In this document: one piece after another, positions 61,361-64,000 of the stretch | How the letters are laid out: each line of letters begins with the position of its first letter | How positions within the stretch are numbered: the stretch's first letter is position 1 | Source: Acetobacteraceae bacterium | GTDB lineage: Bacteria > Pseudomonadota > Alphaproteobacteria > Acetobacterales > Acetobacteraceae | Length of the DNA: 64,000 nt | Direction of reading: 5' to 3' | NCBI GenBank assembly: GCA_003164135.1 | Contig: PLSD01000052.1 | Coordinates: 1 to 64,000, forward strand | The notes under the pieces: generated by a model | Seen by the model: the letters and a program-made list of their open reading frames with translations, nothing else | Database searches by the model: none | Told to the model about the DNA's origin: nothing | Program-made: the position numbers and the translations under genes

Positions 61361-63526
61361 TCATTCCGGCTGATACCGCGGATCACCCGTCCGCCACAGG
61401 ATGAAGGCCATGATGTCCGCCGTTTCCGCATCGCGCTGGGCGCGGGTGGAGCCGATGCCGTGGCCGGCGTCGCCTTCCACGCGCAATAAAATGGGGTTGG
61501 TGGAGGCCGTGGCGGCTTGCAGGCGCGCGGCCATTTTTGTGGGCTCCCACGAGGACACACGCGGGTCGTGCAGGCCGGTGGTGAGCAGGACGGAGGGGTA
61601 TTTCACGTCGTCGTGGACGTGCTGGTAGGCGTCCATGGCATATAGGCCGAGAAAACCCTCGTGCGTGGTGACGCTACCGAATTCGGGGATGTTGGGCGGG
61701 CCGTTGGGGGAGAATTCGCTGCGCAATGCGTCTGACACGCCGACCTCGGAGATGACCACGGCGGCGAGGTCCGGGCGCTCGGTGAGTAGCCGCCCGGCCG
61801 TGATGCCGCCGGCGGAGCCGCCGATGACGGCGAGGTGTTTGTGCGAGGTCCAGTGCTCACTGATGAGGTATTCCGCGCAGTCGATGGTGTCTTCCCAGGT
61901 GTGGAATTTTTTCAGTTTCTGGCCCGCGAGGTGCCAGTCCTCGCCCAGCTCGCCGCCGCCGCGCACGTGCGCCACCGCGAACACGCCGCCGAGGTCCAGG
62001 AAGGGCAGCCAGCGCGCGAGGAAAGCGGGGTCGAGCGTGATGCCGTAGGCGCCGTAGGCTTCCAGCAGCAAGGGCGCCTGGCCGTTGCGTTTGAGGCCCT
62101 TGCGGTAGACCAGCGATAACGGAATTTTGGTGCCGTCGCGCGCGGGGGCGGAAATTTCTTCCGAGGTGTAGGGCGCAAGGTTGATGGGCGGCAGGGGGGC
62201 GATATTGGTTTGGATGACCGTGCCGTCGGAACCGAGATGGCAGACCACCGGCGGGTGGACCCAGCCTTCCAGGATAAACCAGGCGCCGTCATGCGCGGTG
62301 TCGGCATAGAAGGCGTCTTCGTCGATGGCGCCAGCGAAGGGGAGTTTGATGCTGGTAATTTTGCCGTCCGGGGTTAAGCGGCGGACGCCGGCGATGCCGG
62401 CATCGAGGTCCAGGATGTAAAGTGCGTCGCGCGCGGCGGCGATGGCGCGGATGACGGCGGCGGATTGCGGCACGACCTCCACCGCTTGCGCGATGCCGGG
62501 AGCGGCAGCCGTGGTTTTGACGATTTTGTAGCGCGGGGCGTGCTGGTGCGTGAGCAGGTAGATATCGGTGCCATGGAGCGCATAGGCGGTGACGTTGTCG
62601 GCCGGGGCGCAGATTTCAACCCATGGCGGCGGGCCCGCGGCGGCGGCGGCCAGGGGGGCGGCGTAGAGCGAGAGTTCATTCTGTACGCCCGCGGCCAGGG
62701 TTCCGACGGCGATGGGCGAACCGGAAGCGGCGGTGACGCTGGGGAAGTCGATGTCCTGGGCTTTAACGGCGGGGTTGAGGCTCTGGCCCATGATTTTGAT
62801 GTCGGTGGCCGGGTCCGCGCCGAGTTTGTGCAGCCAGCAGAGGCTTTTTTCCTCGTACTCCACGCTATCGGGCGGCACATCCTGATAGCGGTTGTAGAAC
62901 AGGCCGGAGCCATCGGGCAGCCAGCTTGGGCTGGCCTCGGCGGTGCGGTCTATGCCCTCGGGCAGCAGGGCGCCGGTGTCCGTGACCAGTATGCGCAGGG
63001 TGGATTGCTCGGAACCGCCGGTGGAAATGCCGAATACGACATGGCTGCCGTCCGGCGAGGGCGCCCACCAGTCCAGCGCGGCGTGGCTGGTGGCGGTGGC
63101 GAAGGTGGCGGGGTCGATGAGCAGGCGGTTGGGACTGGTGAGGCTGTCACGCACAAAGAGTTGCGAGAGCGCGGCGCCGGCTGGGCGGATTTCCGCGAAG
63201 ATTTTATCCCCGCCGGTCTGAATTGAGATGACGGACACGAGCTGGCTGGTATTGCGCGAAATGGCCGCGGCGAGGGCGTCCCGGCCTGGAATTTTTGCCA
63301 GCGCTTGCGCGGTGTAGGCGCCCTGGGCGTGGACATAGGCCTGCCATTCCGGGGATTCAGATTCCATCCAGCGGTAGCGGTCGGTGACTTTCTCGCCCCA
63401 CAAGATCTCCGTGACGGGGCGGACGGGGGCCACGGGTGGGGTGGCGGCGGCTGCAAAGGACAGGCGGGGGGCGGCCAGAACGGCGGCGGTGGAGGCTAGC
63501 AGGGCGCGGCGCGTCAGATGGGGCAT
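61361..63526 (-). CDS. Prolyl oligopeptidase family serine peptidase (S9), Tat-type leader
   Basis: A 721-residue enzyme. The N-terminus has TRRALLASTAAVLAAP, a twin-arginine signal, so it is exported folded. An N-terminal beta-propeller (VTDRYRWMESESPEWQAYV at its start) is followed by an alpha/beta hydrolase domain with AHVRGGGELGEDWHLAGQ, the nucleophile in VIGGSAGGITAGRLL (Ser near 590), Asp in TTGLHDPRVSSWEP and His in GDAGHGIGSTRAQ. It cleaves peptides after proline in the family norm. It diverges from nothing; dnaE lies 71 bp upstream on the same strand. Confidence 0.92.
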   Translation of the reverse strand: MPHLTRRALLASTAAVLAAPRLSFAAAATPPVAPVRPVTEILWGEKVTDRYRWMESESPEWQAYVHAQGAYTAQALAKIPGRDALAAAISRNTSQLVSVISIQTGGDKIFAEIRPAGAALSQLFVRDSLTSPNRLLIDPATFATATSHAALDWWAPSPDGSHVVFGISTGGSEQSTLRILVTDTGALLPEGIDRTAEASPSWLPDGSGLFYNRYQDVPPDSVEYEEKSLCWLHKLGADPATDIKIMGQSLNPAVKAQDIDFPSVTAASGSPIAVGTLAAGVQNELSLYAAPLAAAAAGPPPWVEICAPADNVTAYALHGTDIYLLTHQHAPRYKIVKTTAAAPGIAQAVEVVPQSAAVIRAIAAARDALYILDLDAGIAGVRRLTPDGKITSIKLPFAGAIDEDAFYADTAHDGAWFILEGWVHPPVVCHLGSDGTVIQTNIAPLPPINLAPYTSEEISAPARDGTKIPLSLVYRKGLKRNGQAPLLLEAYGAYGITLDPAFLARWLPFLDLGGVFAVAHVRGGGELGEDWHLAGQKLKKFHTWEDTIDCAEYLISEHWTSHKHLAVIGGSAGGITAGRLLTERPDLAAVVISEVGVSDALRSEFSPNGPPNIPEFGSVTTHEGFLGLYAMDAYQHVHDDVKYPSVLLTTGLHDPRVSSWEPTKMAARLQAATASTNPILLRVEGDAGHGIGSTRAQRDAETADIMAFILWRTGDPRYQPE

Positions 63527-63597
63527 GGTTATCCTTGAGGTCCGTCGGCGGCATCATCCCCGGATGCCGCCCTGGGTCAAGGCGCGGCGGCTGAATT

Positions 63598-64000
63598 TTA
63601 CATATCCTCGACCAGTTCCACCCCCGGCACCAATTTCATCGCCTGCGCGAGTTTGGCGGTGACGTTGAAGCCGCCGGGGAGGATGACGTCGAGGTTGCGC
63701 TCCAGCCCGGTTTTTGGAACCAGCGTGACGCGGCCGCGGCCTTTGCCTTCGCGGTCGAGCAGCGCGCGGATATGCGGTAGCGCCTCGGTGCGGTCGAGCC
63801 AAATGCGTAAACTGGCACCGGCTTTGGCGGCGGCGTCATCGAGCATGGTGACATCCGAGGCGGTGATGCGCAAGGATTCGCCTTCGATTTTGACGTCGGC
63901 GGTGACGAGGAGGGCGGTGCCTTCCACCAGGATTTCACGCACGCGGCTTAAAACTTCGGAAAAGAGCGTGACCTCGAAACTGCCTTCCATGTCCGACAGC
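63598..64000 (-). CDS. dnaE: DNA polymerase III alpha subunit, C-terminal fragment (runs off window)
   Basis: The frame is open to the window edge. The visible 134 residues (LSDMEGSFEVTLFSEVLSRV, TADVKIEGESLRITASDV, DAAAKAGASLRIWLD, then KLVPGVELVEDM) match the OB-fold and C-terminal end of alphaproteobacterial DnaE. The stop lies just before the 71-bp gap to the peptidase gene. The catalytic parts are outside the window. Confidence 0.9.
   Translation of the reverse strand, partial: LSDMEGSFEVTLFSEVLSRVREILVEGTALLVTADVKIEGESLRITASDVTMLDDAAAKAGASLRIWLDRTEALPHIRALLDREGKGRGRVTLVPKTGLERNLDVILPGGFNVTAKLAQAMKLVPGVELVEDM

Noticed and set aside
1-64000. CRISPR array
   Set aside because: No regularly spaced direct repeats with unique spacers were seen anywhere in the window.

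Overview
The window is high-GC DNA from an alphaproteobacterium, most likely an acidophilic or acid-tolerant member of the Acetobacteraceae (Acidocella/Acidiphilium type). That is inferred from protein character, from the alphaproteobacterial forms of AddAB, TsaE and KdpDE, and from acid-stress functions such as a proton-exporting P-type ATPase. No rRNA gene is present to confirm it.

Region 1 (1-8.6 kb) is an accessory, decaying stretch. It holds small stress-type genes: a cupin, an uncharacterised membrane protein, CsbD, two intact PRC-barrel proteins and one broken copy, and hydrophobic peptides of 24-25 residues. Between them lie mobile-element debris (ISL3 transposase remnant, truncated MFS transporter, MITE-like repeats, a 42-bp perfect palindrome) and one unrecognised zinc-ribbon-like gene. 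Region 2 (8.6-18.6 kb) carries PPK2, a proton P-type ATPase, a glutathione transferase, the ergothioneine pair egtD-egtB and a B12-dependent ribonucleotide reductase. Region 3 (18.9-25.0 kb) is a tightly overlapping leftward operon of six genes: GT2 transferase, AsnB-type amidotransferase, GtrA flippase, two methyltransferases and a GT-C membrane glycosyltransferase. Together they look like a Gtr-type pathway that builds and exports a decorated sugar.

Region 4 (25.9-33.9 kb) is a complete leftward kdp potassium-uptake operon with its two-component system, plus kdpF and a second small membrane protein at its head. A perfect 16-bp match to the chromosomal parS consensus sits 4 bp past kdpE. Region 5 (34-50 kb) is housekeeping: hydrolase and ferredoxin-NADP reductase, tsaE-addB-addA, trxA, a thioesterase, a zinc-finger protein, polA (proofreading motif residues replaced), a serine hydrolase and isocitrate dehydrogenase. 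Region 6 (50-64 kb) has DUF2147, an entericidin-like lipoprotein behind two perfect FNR/FixK boxes, a short LuxR-type regulator, trpBA, two low-complexity lipoproteins, cysQ, pepA, an S24 regulator, two Nudix hydrolases, tRNA-Val(GAC), a prolyl oligopeptidase and the C-terminus of dnaE running off the end.

Common themes are ion and pH homeostasis (Kdp, H+-ATPase, PPK2), oxidative and thiol stress (ergothioneine, GST, thioredoxin), recombinational repair (AddAB, PolA) and envelope modification.
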